Source: Paenibacillus segetis
Lineage (GTDB): Bacteria > Bacillota > Bacilli > Paenibacillales > Paenibacillaceae
Direction: 5' to 3'
Length of the DNA stretch: 64,000 bases
Assembly (NCBI RefSeq): GCF_014639155.1
Contig: NZ_BMFT01000002.1
Coordinates: 496,001 to 560,000 of the forward strand
Position numbers and translations under genes: made by a program. How positions within the stretch are numbered: the stretch's first letter is position 1; every line of letters begins with the position of its first letter. Of this stretch, positions 1-7,758 are shown one piece after another. Below the pieces are notes generated by a model. The model searched no databases. It was not told where the DNA came from and was given only the letters and a program-made list of their open reading frames with translations.

Positions 1-1704
1 AGAGATATTCCTCGAATTGTCTTTAATTATTTTAACCGTATCGTTAGTAGAGGGCGTACTCACATAGTGTTTCTTAACCAGTTCAGCCTGATAGCTATCA
101 TAATTACCTAAGTACACATTCATTTGTCCGTTCTCAAGCGACCATATCTGTCCTGCAATTTTATTGATGAAGTAACGATCATGAGAAATAGCCAGTAATG
201 AGCCTGGATAATCCTCAAGCGCTTCTTCAAGTGCCTCCCTGGAATCGATATCCAAGTGGTTCGTTGGTTCGTCGAATAGCAATAAATTAGGTTGCTGGTG
301 CATTAAAATAGCCAGCCTTAACCGTGTCCATTCACCACCGGAAAGGCTACGGACCTTCTTAAAGACATCGGCACCATAGAAGAGAAACCGCGCAAGTTGA
401 TTACGTGCCTCTCCAGTCTCCATTCCAATTTCCTTGCGAAAATATTGCAGTACCGTCTCTTCATGATCAGAAGGTGCTGATTCCTGGGCCAGATAACCGA
501 ACTCTACCCGGGAGCCAAGCTTGATCTCACCTTCGTCTGGGGAATCCATCCCAATAATACTTTTGAGCAAAGTGGTTTTCCCTGTTCCGTTGGCACCAAT
601 CAATACGGCCATTTCACCGTAACGTAGCTTAACATTTACATCGCTGTATAACCGTCGTTCACTTATGGATTTCCCAACGTCTGCAAGTACAAGGGCATCC
701 TTCCCTGATCGGTCACTCTGCTGAAGCTGAAGGTCAATAGCTCTACGCTCCAGAATAGGTCGCTTCAACTTGACCATTCGATCCAGTGCCTTCTGCATCG
801 ATGCAGCCCGTCGATGAAAGCCCGGATTGGGTGGATTGGAACGATTACCCCAATCTATAAGCTGCTTTATCGTGTCCTGCATCTTCTTGATCTTCTTTTG
901 CTGTTCCTGATAATCGGCGAACTGTAGAAGTAGTTTTTGTTCTTTCTCTACCTTATAGGAACTGTAATTACAGTAATAGGTGAAAGCCTCGCCGTCCTCG
1001 ATTTCAATGATCTTCCCGGCAACGGTATCTAGAAAATAACGGTCATGTGAAATGACCACTACAGTACCCTCGAATTGATGTAGGAAGGACTCCAACCATT
1101 GGATTGCTGCCATGTCCAAGTGATTTGTGGGTTCATCCAGTAGCAAGATGTCCGGGTTCTGCAACAGGATCACAGCGAGTCCAACTTTGGTCTTCTCACC
1201 ACCAGATAGGGAGGAGAAAGGACGTTCATATTGGCTAGAAGGAATGCTTAACCCGCTTGTGACTCGTTCAATGGTAGATTCGATTTCATAACCGCCACCC
1301 CGTTCGAAGACTTCTTGCAGACGACCGTACTGTTTAAGCATGGATTCCAGCAGCAACTCCCCACTGCTAGTAGAGCCAGCAGACATCTCTGCTTCAAGTT
1401 GTTGCATCTGATCTTTAGCATCGAGCAAGTTCTTAAAGGCCGATTGTAAAACACTGTAGACAGTTGCTTGATCGCTGTAATTAGGGATTTGTGCCAAGGC
1501 GCCAATCCGGGCATCTTTAGAGATCGCAAGTAAGCCCTGGTCAGGACTTTCACTCCCCATGAGCAATCGCATCAGTGTGGTCTTTCCGGTACCATTTCGT
1601 CCGATGAGTCCGACCTTTTCACCTTTTTTTATTTCGAACGATATATCGCTCAGTACCAGTTCGGCACCGTAATATTTCTGAATATTTTGACATTGAATCA
1701 TCAT
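1..1704 (-). CDS. ABC-F family ATPase, ribosome-protection type (3' end cut by window edge)
   Basis: Soluble twin-cassette ABC ATPase without membrane segments, the architecture of ABC-F proteins that act on the ribosome; the antibiotic-resistance branch (Vga, Lsa, VmlR types) displaces drugs from the peptidyl transferase centre. Visible are Walker A GRNGTGKTT near residues 36-43, a first LSGGEKTKVGL signature near residue 163, the LLLDEPTNHLD Walker B, a charged linker, a second Walker A GANGTGKTT near residue 370 and a second LSGGEWTRL signature. The start is one of two tandem ATG codons behind GAAGGAG-like sequence. 568 codons are present and the frame is still open at the window edge. The leader ORF and attenuator upstream favour a drug-inducible resistance role, but the substrate class cannot be read from sequence. 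Confidence 0.9.
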   Translation of the reverse strand, partial: MMIQCQNIQKYYGAELVLSDISFEIKKGEKVGLIGRNGTGKTTLMRLLMGSESPDQGLLAISKDARIGALAQIPNYSDQATVYSVLQSAFKNLLDAKDQMQQLEAEMSAGSTSSGELLLESMLKQYGRLQEVFERGGGYEIESTIERVTSGLSIPSSQYERPFSSLSGGEKTKVGLAVILLQNPDILLLDEPTNHLDMAAIQWLESFLHQFEGTVVVISHDRYFLDTVAGKIIEIEDGEAFTYYCNYSSYKVEKEQKLLLQFADYQEQQKKIKKMQDTIKQLIDWGNRSNPPNPGFHRRAASMQKALDRMVKLKRPILERRAIDLQLQQSDRSGKDALVLADVGKSISERRLYSDVNVKLRYGEMAVLIGANGTGKTTLLKSIIGMDSPDEGEIKLGSRVEFGYLAQESAPSDHEETVLQYFRKEIGMETGEARNQLARFLFYGADVFKKVRSLSGGEWTRLRLAILMHQQPNLLLFDEPTNHLDIDSREALEEALEDYPGSLLAISHDRYFINKIAGQIWSLENGQMNVYLGNYDSYQAELVKKHYVSTPSTNDTVKIIKDNSRNIS

Positions 1705-1758
1705 GATTTCATTTCTCCTTCGGCCTATGCCGCTGCACCGAAAGTCACCTAAAACAAC

Positions 1759-1789
1759 AAAAAAAGACTGCAGGAAATCTGCAGCCTTC
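1759..1789 (-). terminator. intrinsic terminator (attenuator) ahead of the ABC-F gene
   Basis: On the minus strand two CTGCAG arms (1768-1773, 1779-1784) flank a 5-nt loop; three more pairs (AAG/CTT) lie beyond one mismatch, and a run of seven T follows. It lies between the leader ORF and the ABC-F start, so it would stop transcription before the structural gene unless prevented. This is the classic position of a ribosome-mediated attenuator. Confidence 0.72.
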
Positions 1790-1817
1790 TTACACACAGA
1801 GAACTACGTCCGTGAGG

Positions 1818-1967
1818 TTAAGGTAGGAGCGGCATTTCGCAATTTTGTTTGGATATCGAGTTAGTGAAAATGGACATACTTATCCCATCACAGGATAAAT
1901 CATGAACGATGCCAAAAATTGCCATCGGCAACTGGCTAACACGATTCCATGCATATTTGCGATCCAC
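1818..1967 (-). CDS. leader ORF upstream of the ABC-F gene (49 codons)
   Basis: A GTG-initiated frame preceded by GGAGG with an 8-nt spacer, an excellent Shine-Dalgarno arrangement. The peptide begins VDRKYAWNRV and ends CEMPLLP directly before TAA, about 28 nt upstream of the terminator stem. It resembles no known domain. ABC-F resistance genes in Firmicutes are often controlled by translated leader peptides on which drug-stalled ribosomes alter folding of the downstream terminator. An inner ATG gives MPLLP but has no ribosome site of its own. That it is translated and regulatory is inference. Confidence 0.55.
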   Translation of the reverse strand: MDRKYAWNRVSQLPMAIFGIVHDLSCDGISMSIFTNSISKQNCEMPLLP

Positions 1968-1999
1968 TCTACCCACCTCCTCTTAATAAAGATATTAAA

Positions 2000-2028
2000 A
2001 GTATATGCGGTTCAGATATATAAATCAA
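2000..2028 (-). promoter_or_regulatory. sigma-A promoter for leader ORF and ABC-F gene
   Basis: On the minus strand TTGATT (2028-2023) and TATACT (2005-2000) are separated by exactly 17 bp. Transcription would start about 25 nt upstream of the leader ORF ribosome site, so leader, attenuator and ABC-F gene form one transcript. Confidence 0.65.
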
Positions 2029-2061
2029 GCCAAATTAAAGTAGATTGGGGATTTGATAAAG

Positions 2062-2892
2062 ATGAAGAAAATAACATTACTGCTACTAACAATAGTTCTG
2101 ACTACATTACTTGCCGCTTGCGTAAGCAACGAGAATAACAACAAAGCTGCAAATGAGGGCTCTGGGGTTCAGCCAGATAACACAAAGAGTAATTCTCTAG
2201 AAGCAGTTAAAGCGAGTGGCAAACTTCGAATCGGAACAGAAGGAACCTATGCGCCGTTTACGTACCACGATACGGATGGAAAGTTGACCGGTTTTGATAT
2301 TGAAATTGCTCGAGAAGTAGCTAAACGTCTTGGTGTAGAACCTGAATTTATTGAGACACAATGGGATGGAATATTTGCGGGACTGGATGCGAATCGGTTT
2401 GATGCGGTATTTAACGAAGTGATGATTCGTGATGATCGGAAAGAGAAGTACGATTTCTCCGATCCATATATCGTTTCCCGGGCAGTACTGATCGTTCCTA
2501 CAGATAATACGAATATCACTAAGTTTGCCGATTTGAAAGGGAAGAAGGCAGGGCAATCCCTCACCAGCAACTTAACGGATATTGCCAAAGAGAATGGAGC
2601 GGAGATCGTTGCAACGGAGGGATTTAGCCAAGCGATCGACTTGTTACTCTCCAAACGAATTGATGCTACTGTGAATGATAACTTGTCTTACCTCGACTTG
2701 AAGAAGCAGAAGCCGGATGTGGCCTTAAAGGTGGTCGATGAGTTACCTGATGCTGCAAAGAGTGGAGCATTATTTAAAAAGGGCAATACGGAATTAGTTG
2801 GAGCCATTAACCAAGCACTTGCAGATATAAAGAGCGATGGCGTTTATCTTGAAATATCCAAGAAATACTTTGGTGAGGATGTATCAAAATAA
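2062..2892 (+). CDS. amino acid (cystine-type) ABC transporter substrate-binding lipoprotein
   Basis: Extracellular solute-binding protein family 3, which captures a polar amino acid and delivers it to a membrane permease. The N-terminus is a lipoprotein signal with lipobox LAAC (Cys20), followed by an Asn-rich linker and the family opening GKLRIGTEGTYAPFTY; GFDIEIAREVAKRLG and the DLKGKKAG hinge follow. The ATG at 2062 is preferred because GGGG lies 11 nt upstream; an in-frame TTG at 2053 has no room for a ribosome site. The next gene is a YecS/TcyB-like permease, which points to cystine, but substrate assignment is inference. No ATPase gene follows. Confidence 0.85.
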   Translation: MKKITLLLLTIVLTTLLAACVSNENNNKAANEGSGVQPDNTKSNSLEAVKASGKLRIGTEGTYAPFTYHDTDGKLTGFDIEIAREVAKRLGVEPEFIETQWDGIFAGLDANRFDAVFNEVMIRDDRKEKYDFSDPYIVSRAVLIVPTDNTNITKFADLKGKKAGQSLTSNLTDIAKENGAEIVATEGFSQAIDLLLSKRIDATVNDNLSYLDLKKQKPDVALKVVDELPDAAKSGALFKKGNTELVGAINQALADIKSDGVYLEISKKYFGEDVSK

Positions 2893-2893
2893 T

Positions 2894-3562
2894 ATGGATG
2901 ATCGAAAACTACAAATTTTTATCGATTCTTTGCTACCCTTGTTAAAAGCCGGGGTGGCTTTTACTATTCCATTGACGCTTATTTCGTTTGTATTGGGGTT
3001 AACACTAGCTATACTTACTGCAATTGCCCGTCTTTCAGGCTGGAGGGTACTACGCTTGATCGCACGCTTCTATGTTTGGATCATTAGGGGAACCCCGTTA
3101 CTTGTGCAATTGTTTATTATTTTCTATGGTCTTCCGGCCGTTGGTGTTACGTTAGGCCCTTTTCCGGCAGCGGTTATCGGTTTTACGCTTAGTGTGGGGG
3201 CTTACGGATCGGAAATTATTCGAGCTGCAATTTTGTCTATTGATCAAGGGCAATGGGAGTCTGCTTATTCTTTAGGTATGACACGCATGAAGACGATGCG
3301 GTTTATCATTTTACCTCAAGCTGCACGTGTGGCAGTGCCTTCCCTCGGTAATTCATTTATCAGTCTTGTGAAGGATACTTCACTTGCGGCAATGGTGACT
3401 TATACAGAGATGTTTCGTAAGGCCCAGCAAATCACGTCAACAACCTATGAGCCGTTGCTAGTATATTCTGAAGCTGCGCTCATCTATCTATTGTTCAGCA
3501 CCGTCTTATCGACGTTGCAGAATCGATTAGAGAAGCGACTGGATCGTTCAACCGCAAGGTAA
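2894..3562 (+). CDS. amino acid (cystine-type) ABC transporter permease
   Basis: HisM/YecS-type inner component with about five membrane spans. The family signature RGTPLLVQLFIIFYGLP lies near residue 70, and the cytoplasmic EAA-like loop reads GQWESAYSLGMT followed by ILPQAARVAVPSLGNSFISLVKDTSLA, close to what I recall of the cystine permeases YecS and TcyB. Translation is probably coupled to the binding protein: an alternative ATG at 2879 overlaps its 3' end, whereas the ATG at 2894 gives the family-like opening MDDRKLQIFIDS. The usual ATPase partner (TcyC type) is absent, so the importer must borrow one encoded elsewhere. Confidence 0.86.
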   Translation: MDDRKLQIFIDSLLPLLKAGVAFTIPLTLISFVLGLTLAILTAIARLSGWRVLRLIARFYVWIIRGTPLLVQLFIIFYGLPAVGVTLGPFPAAVIGFTLSVGAYGSEIIRAAILSIDQGQWESAYSLGMTRMKTMRFIILPQAARVAVPSLGNSFISLVKDTSLAAMVTYTEMFRKAQQITSTTYEPLLVYSEAALIYLLFSTVLSTLQNRLEKRLDRSTAR

Positions 3563-3594
3563 TCGGATGTATCATTACAGAGGAATAGATATAG

Positions 3595-3641
3595 AAAGAG
3601 GCTGAACCAGGGTAGAGCACACTACCAAGTTCAGCCTCTTT
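3595..3641. terminator. bidirectional intrinsic terminator
   Basis: A perfect 13-bp inverted repeat (AAAGAGGCTGAAC at 3595-3607, its complement at 3629-3641) with a 21-nt loop lies between convergent genes. It serves the cystine-type importer on the plus strand and the DUF4097 operon on the minus strand. Confidence 0.8.
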
Positions 3642-3655
3642 GATTATTCAGATGA

Positions 3656-4609
3656 TTAATTACTAATCTTAATATTACCTGAAGTGGCGCGGATTTTGAT
3701 CACATCATCCGTTACTCTAGGAGATTCAGGCGCTTTAATATTACCTGAAGTGGTCTTGAGGTCATAGAAGCCTTGGAACTCTGGATCCTTGGACAGCGAG
3801 ACATTGCCCGAACTTATGGAAATATCTAGAGAATCGGATCGTTGATCGGATATCTTGATGTTACCGGAAGTCAATTTGAATTTTCCGTCTCCGGTGAAAT
3901 TGCTAAACTTGATGTTGCCGGAGGTCCCTGATGCATCGACAAACCCCTGAACTTGATCGACTGTTATATTGCCTGATGTAGTATGGGTACTGAGTGAACC
4001 CGTAACATCGTCTATTCTAATATTGCCTGAAGTGACCGAGGCGGTGGTATTACCCTTGATTTGAGTAGCTTTAATATCACCAGAGGAACCCTTCAATTTT
4101 ATCTCTTGCCCAGTGATCGAACTCGCATGAATATTACCGGAGGAAGTCTTAAGCTCAATATTTTGACCATTTAGGTTTGTAAAGTATCCATTATTAGATC
4201 TTAGATCTGCCACAATAGAATCCAAGGATTCTCCTTTGGCAAGCGCAACGGTTATATTCTGCTTGGATGACTGAAAGTTTATAGAAAGAAAACTTATGTG
4301 GAAATTTTCCTTTAATTGCAGGTTTAATGTGCCTTCAGAAAGTTTTGTTTCTTGCAGTTTATCGATGGTTTCCTGCTCCATTGCACCGCTTATTTCAATG
4401 TAATCCGTGCCATCGGGACTATCAATGAACGTCATATCGATGTTGTAGTCACTATCTACAATTAGTGATTTGAGTTCTCGCTCGTCAAATACCCATTTGT
4501 GATTGTAGGAAGGGAGATCATCCCCAAACTTGAATCCTTGATAAGCCATGCCCGCGAAACCGAGCACGATGAAGATGACGGCAAGGAATGACCAATTTCT
4601 TTTATTCAT
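3656..4609 (-). CDS. DUF4097 family membrane-anchored repeat protein
   Basis: A single N-terminal membrane anchor (WSFLAVIFIVLGFAGMAY, residues 6-23) is followed by a long extracytoplasmic domain. From about residue 150 to the end it is built of short near-repeats of the form TSGNI(K/R)xx every 15-25 residues, as expected for a stacked beta-solenoid of the DUF4097 (putative adhesin, YvlB-like) family. It is last in the operon and overlaps the DUF1700 gene by 8 nt. Proteins of this family sit with PadR regulators and DUF1700 proteins in envelope-stress loci of Firmicutes; molecular function is not established. Confidence 0.85.
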   Translation of the reverse strand: MNKRNWSFLAVIFIVLGFAGMAYQGFKFGDDLPSYNHKWVFDERELKSLIVDSDYNIDMTFIDSPDGTDYIEISGAMEQETIDKLQETKLSEGTLNLQLKENFHISFLSINFQSSKQNITVALAKGESLDSIVADLRSNNGYFTNLNGQNIELKTSSGNIHASSITGQEIKLKGSSGDIKATQIKGNTTASVTSGNIRIDDVTGSLSTHTTSGNITVDQVQGFVDASGTSGNIKFSNFTGDGKFKLTSGNIKISDQRSDSLDISISSGNVSLSKDPEFQGFYDLKTTSGNIKAPESPRVTDDVIKIRATSGNIKISN

Positions 4610-5207
4610 GTCGTAGAGCCCCCTTCACTGTCCGTGTATGCCATGCTTTAAAAGCTAGGCTCATATCCTTGAATACCTTAAATGTACTTTTTGAGGCGAT
4701 AGTGAACAAGATTCCGATACCTACAAGTGCGATTACAGCATATCCCTTAGCCGGGTAAAACACCCCGTCAGTCAAATAATCTAGACCCAATAGTACTGGA
4801 CTAATAATACCAACAAAGGCGACGATTGGAAAGCATATCCAAAATGACCACAGCGCAAGTAGCGAGGGGACAACGATGATATCTACAAAAAAGAGTCCAG
4901 TATAGACCATAGATTTCATAAAACCATTACGAAGTGATACCTCTGGTACTTGTGGCCGCACGGGAGTGGGTGCCTCTTGTCCCCCAAACCAATAGACGGG
5001 TTCTTTGGGAATGAATCGATTACCAAGGGCTTCTCTCGCTAATTCCTCAGGGTGGCCTAATTCGAGAATAACCTCTTCTTCAGTTCTACCATTCTGAAGG
5101 GCAAAAGCAAAATGGGCTTCATAGTCTTCCATAAGCTCATTGCATTCTTCAGGTGGAAGAACGGATAAATGGGAATGTAGAAGGCCTAAAAATTGACTTT
5201 TGTTCAT
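4602..5207 (-). CDS. DUF1700 family membrane protein
   Basis: The N-terminal half is a soluble helical region (MNKSQFLGLLHSHL; LPPEECNELMEDYEAHF; EEVILELGHPEELAREALG) typical of DUF1700; the C-terminal half carries about three membrane helices. The ATG at 5207 shares bases with the TGA stop of the upstream PadR gene (ATGA overlap), which fixes the start as translationally coupled and makes the protein 201 residues. In known loci of this layout the PadR protein controls the DUF1700 membrane protein. Biochemical role unknown. Confidence 0.85.
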   Translation of the reverse strand: MNKSQFLGLLHSHLSVLPPEECNELMEDYEAHFAFALQNGRTEEEVILELGHPEELAREALGNRFIPKEPVYWFGGQEAPTPVRPQVPEVSLRNGFMKSMVYTGLFFVDIIVVPSLLALWSFWICFPIVAFVGIISPVLLGLDYLTDGVFYPAKGYAVIALVGIGILFTIASKSTFKVFKDMSLAFKAWHTRTVKGALRHE

Positions 5208-5533
5208 GAATGTTGCGTTCCTTTCTCGATCAAAGTCGACACACTTTTGACGAATTGTTTCCATTCGATCACCAACATTTTCATATGAATTTCTCCTGCA
5301 GATGTCAGTCTGTAATATTTACGCGGGGGACCACCCGTAGATTCCTGTAAGTAAGTAGTACAATAGCCCTCAACGACTAGTCTTCTTAGCAATGGATAGA
5401 GAGCTCCCTCTGCAACTTCGATATGTTCAGATACAGATTGGGCTAATTCATACCCATAACGGTCCCGTTCATGAATAAGCACCAGCACGCAAAGTTCCAA
5501 GGCGCCTTTCTTGAATTGGATATTGATATCCAA
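5204..5533 (-). CDS. PadR family transcriptional regulator
   Basis: Small winged-helix repressor of 109 residues. It opens MDINIQFKKGALELCVLVLI, the usual start of this PadR subgroup, with RYGYEL in the recognition region and EGALYPLLRRLVVEGY in the wing. A TTG start is chosen because GAGG lies 8 nt upstream and the result matches family N-termini; the longer frame to 5581 has no ribosome site. First gene of the PadR-DUF1700-DUF4097 operon and probably an autorepressor; a palindrome in its promoter is a candidate operator. Confidence 0.87.
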   Translation of the reverse strand: MDINIQFKKGALELCVLVLIHERDRYGYELAQSVSEHIEVAEGALYPLLRRLVVEGYCTTYLQESTGGPPRKYYRLTSAGEIHMKMLVIEWKQFVKSVSTLIEKGTQHS

Positions 5534-5594
5534 AGAACATCGCCTCATTTTCTTAGTTAATTTATATACACTACTGAACAATAATTAGTATTGG

Positions 5595-5623
5595 ATTATA
5601 TAATATCACGCAGTACTGATTAA
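5595..5623 (-). promoter_or_regulatory. promoter of PadR operon with palindromic CAGTACTG in spacer
   Basis: Minus-strand TATAAT (5600-5595) lies 17 bp downstream of TTAATC (5623-5618). The spacer contains the perfect 8-bp palindrome CAGTACTG (5611-5618), well placed for a repressor to block RNA polymerase. The -35 element is weak; operator identity is a guess. Confidence 0.4.
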
Positions 5624-5649
5624 TACAATATAGTGTGTCACACAAATGG

Positions 5650-5696
5650 AAAAACCGCTTGTCAGCAACGTATCAACTACGCGCTGCTCAAGCGGC
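5650..5696 (-). terminator. terminator of nucleoside importer operon
   Basis: On the minus strand CCGCTTG pairs with CAAGCGG (5655-5661 and 5689-5695); inner pairs AGCAGCG/CGTTGCT extend the stem, and five T follow. It lies just beyond the last gene of the nup-like operon. Confidence 0.72.
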
Positions 5697-5718
5697 TGTA
5701 ATTTATTCATTTCTATGC

Positions 5719-6681
5719 CTATCGTTTCCCTGGATCGTATGGTTCTCCAAGGGCAGAAGGGGCACGTGACCGTCCTACTGCAGCGACAAGCACGATAATA
5801 GTTAGTACATACGGAAGCATGTAAATGAATTCTTGAGGTATGCTGTTTGACCAGGCAAAGAGCGATACATAGCTACGGATGGCTTGCGAGAAACCGAAGA
5901 ATGCAGCAGCACCAAAGGCGCCGATCGGATTCCATTTACCGAAAATCATCGCAGCAATAGCAATAAAGCCTTGTCCTGAAATGGTGTTGTGAGCAAATGT
6001 GCTAGTTGTTGTGAGTGTTACTGTTGCTCCCCCAAGAGCCGCTAAGGCTCCGCTGATCATTACACCAATATAACGCATGCGCTTAACATTCACACCCGCC
6101 GTATCCGCTGCACTAGGATGTTCCCCTACTGCGCGGAGACGTAGTCCAAATGGCGTCTTGAATAGAACGAAGTAAGCAACAAACACAAGAATAATCGCCA
6201 AATAGGTAGTAGGATAATTGTGAAATAAGCCCTCACCGATAATTGGGATTTTGGAAAGCCAAGGGATCGCCACTTTATTGAATACATTCTTAAGCAGAGC
6301 AGTCTCGCCGTCACCGTGAAAAATAAGCTTAACCATATAGAGTGTACTTCCTGTTGCCAGGAAGTTAATGACGATACCGCTGATAATCTGATCCGCTTTG
6401 AAGGTAATGGAGGCTAGGGCATGGATGAGTGAAGCGAGAACCCCGACGATCAGAGCAGTGATGAGACCTATCCACGGCGAAGCTACTCCCATACCAGCCT
6501 CTCCGGCAAAGTGTGTACTAACTGCTGCCGCGAAGGCACCGAATGTCATTAATCCTTCAATACCGATATTCGTAACCCCGGAACGCTCCGAGAAGATGCC
6601 GCCCAAGGCCCCAAAGATGAGTGCTGTAGAAAATACCAGCGTCGTGTTCATCAGTTGACCGAGTGTAGTTACCCAATCCAT
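5719..6681 (-). CDS. nupQ: nucleoside ABC transporter permease (NupQ type)
   Basis: Multi-spanning permease of the BPD_transp_2 family. The opening LVFSTALIFGALGGIFSERSG and VTNIGIEGLMTFGAFAA, then GEHPSAADTAGVNVKRMRY, are hallmarks of BmpA-associated nucleoside permeases. At 320 residues it has normal length. It is the last of four genes in the order binding protein-ATPase-permease-permease, matching B. subtilis nupNOPQ, which imports guanosine. It starts directly at the end of the preceding permease gene, indicating translational coupling. Substrate is inferred from that operon. Confidence 0.85.
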   Translation of the reverse strand: MDWVTTLGQLMNTTLVFSTALIFGALGGIFSERSGVTNIGIEGLMTFGAFAAAVSTHFAGEAGMGVASPWIGLITALIVGVLASLIHALASITFKADQIISGIVINFLATGSTLYMVKLIFHGDGETALLKNVFNKVAIPWLSKIPIIGEGLFHNYPTTYLAIILVFVAYFVLFKTPFGLRLRAVGEHPSAADTAGVNVKRMRYIGVMISGALAALGGATVTLTTTSTFAHNTISGQGFIAIAAMIFGKWNPIGAFGAAAFFGFSQAIRSYVSLFAWSNSIPQEFIYMLPYVLTIIVLVAAVGRSRAPSALGEPYDPGKR

Positions 6682-7758
6682 TTACAACACCTTCCCTTTC
6701 TTACGTTTGAGGTAAAGGGGTTTAAGCACGAAACGTACGATACCTGGTGCAGCAATAAAGAAAATAATGGAGCCGATAACGATTCGGATCAACTCTGGTG
6801 GAACACCAGCGCCGAAGCTCATTCCGGCAGAACCATACGTTAGTACACCGAACAAGATTCCACCTAGCAATACTCCGAATGGATGATTCATACCGATTAG
6901 AGCTACAGCAATTCCATCAAATCCTATACCCGGTGTTCCGGACAGAACGGATTGATAGTGGAACACGCCGAGTACTTGACAAGCTCCTGCGAGTCCGGCG
7001 AACATTCCACTTATAAACATCGCCTTTACAACATTTTTACCTACATTCATCCCTGCATATTCCGCTGCATGAGGATTGAGACCAACTGCACGTAGCTCGT
7101 ACCCTTGCTTTGTTTTCCAGAGGAAAATGTAGAAGAATACTGCTGCTAATACAGCGAGGAGCATCCCCCAGTGAATTCGAGCATTGCTGAATAGGTCCGA
7201 TATCCATTGGATAGTGATAGAAGCGCTTTCTGGAAGGTCTTCAGAACGTTGTTGTCCTGGAAGAAGAAGAAAATGCATAACAACATAATTCCCTAGATAC
7301 AGGGCTGTCCAGTTCAGCATAATCGTTGTGATGACCTCATTGACCCCACGTTTTGCTTTGATATAACCAGCGAGCGCTGCCCATAAACCACCGGCGATCC
7401 CACCTACAATTACAGCGAGTGGAGCATGAATAATTGCAGGAAGCCCAGACAATTTGATACCGATAAACGATGCAGCAGTCATCCCAATGATAAATTGTCC
7501 TTCGCCACCAATATTGAACAGACCTGCACGGAAGGCGAATGCTACAGCCAGTCCCGTTAATATCAAGGGGGTGATTTCACGAAGAGTTTCCCCGAAATCA
7601 TACAGATTTCCAAACACCTGCGAGAATAGTGATTGATATGCTAATAAAGGATCATATCCTCCGAAAAGCATAATGATTGCTCCAACAATAAGTCCCATCA
7701 CAATAGCCGTTATAGGAACAACAATGCTGCTGGAGAAAATCTTAAATATTTTATTCAT
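6682..7758 (-). CDS. nupP: nucleoside ABC transporter permease (NupP type)
   Basis: Second permease subunit, 358 residues, with about nine membrane helices. Family segments include GLAVAFAFRAGLFNIGGEGQF, KAKRGVNEVITTIMLNW and LRAVGLNPHAAEYAGMNV. The start ATG overlaps the ATPase stop by 4 nt. Together with NupQ it forms the membrane channel energised by the NupO-type ATPase. Confidence 0.87.
   Translation of the reverse strand: MNKIFKIFSSSIVVPITAIVMGLIVGAIIMLFGGYDPLLAYQSLFSQVFGNLYDFGETLREITPLILTGLAVAFAFRAGLFNIGGEGQFIIGMTAASFIGIKLSGLPAIIHAPLAVIVGGIAGGLWAALAGYIKAKRGVNEVITTIMLNWTALYLGNYVVMHFLLLPGQQRSEDLPESASITIQWISDLFSNARIHWGMLLAVLAAVFFYIFLWKTKQGYELRAVGLNPHAAEYAGMNVGKNVVKAMFISGMFAGLAGACQVLGVFHYQSVLSGTPGIGFDGIAVALIGMNHPFGVLLGGILFGVLTYGSAGMSFGAGVPPELIRIVIGSIIFFIAAPGIVRFVLKPLYLKRKKGKVL

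Noticed and set aside
1981..2061. S-box or other riboswitch before the cystine-type importer
   Set aside because: No SAM riboswitch elements or terminator are present on the plus strand in the short leader.
1902..2138. Plus-strand open frame before the cystine-type binding protein
   Set aside because: It overlaps both the minus-strand leader ORF region and the lipoprotein start, and it lacks a ribosome site and recognisable sequence.
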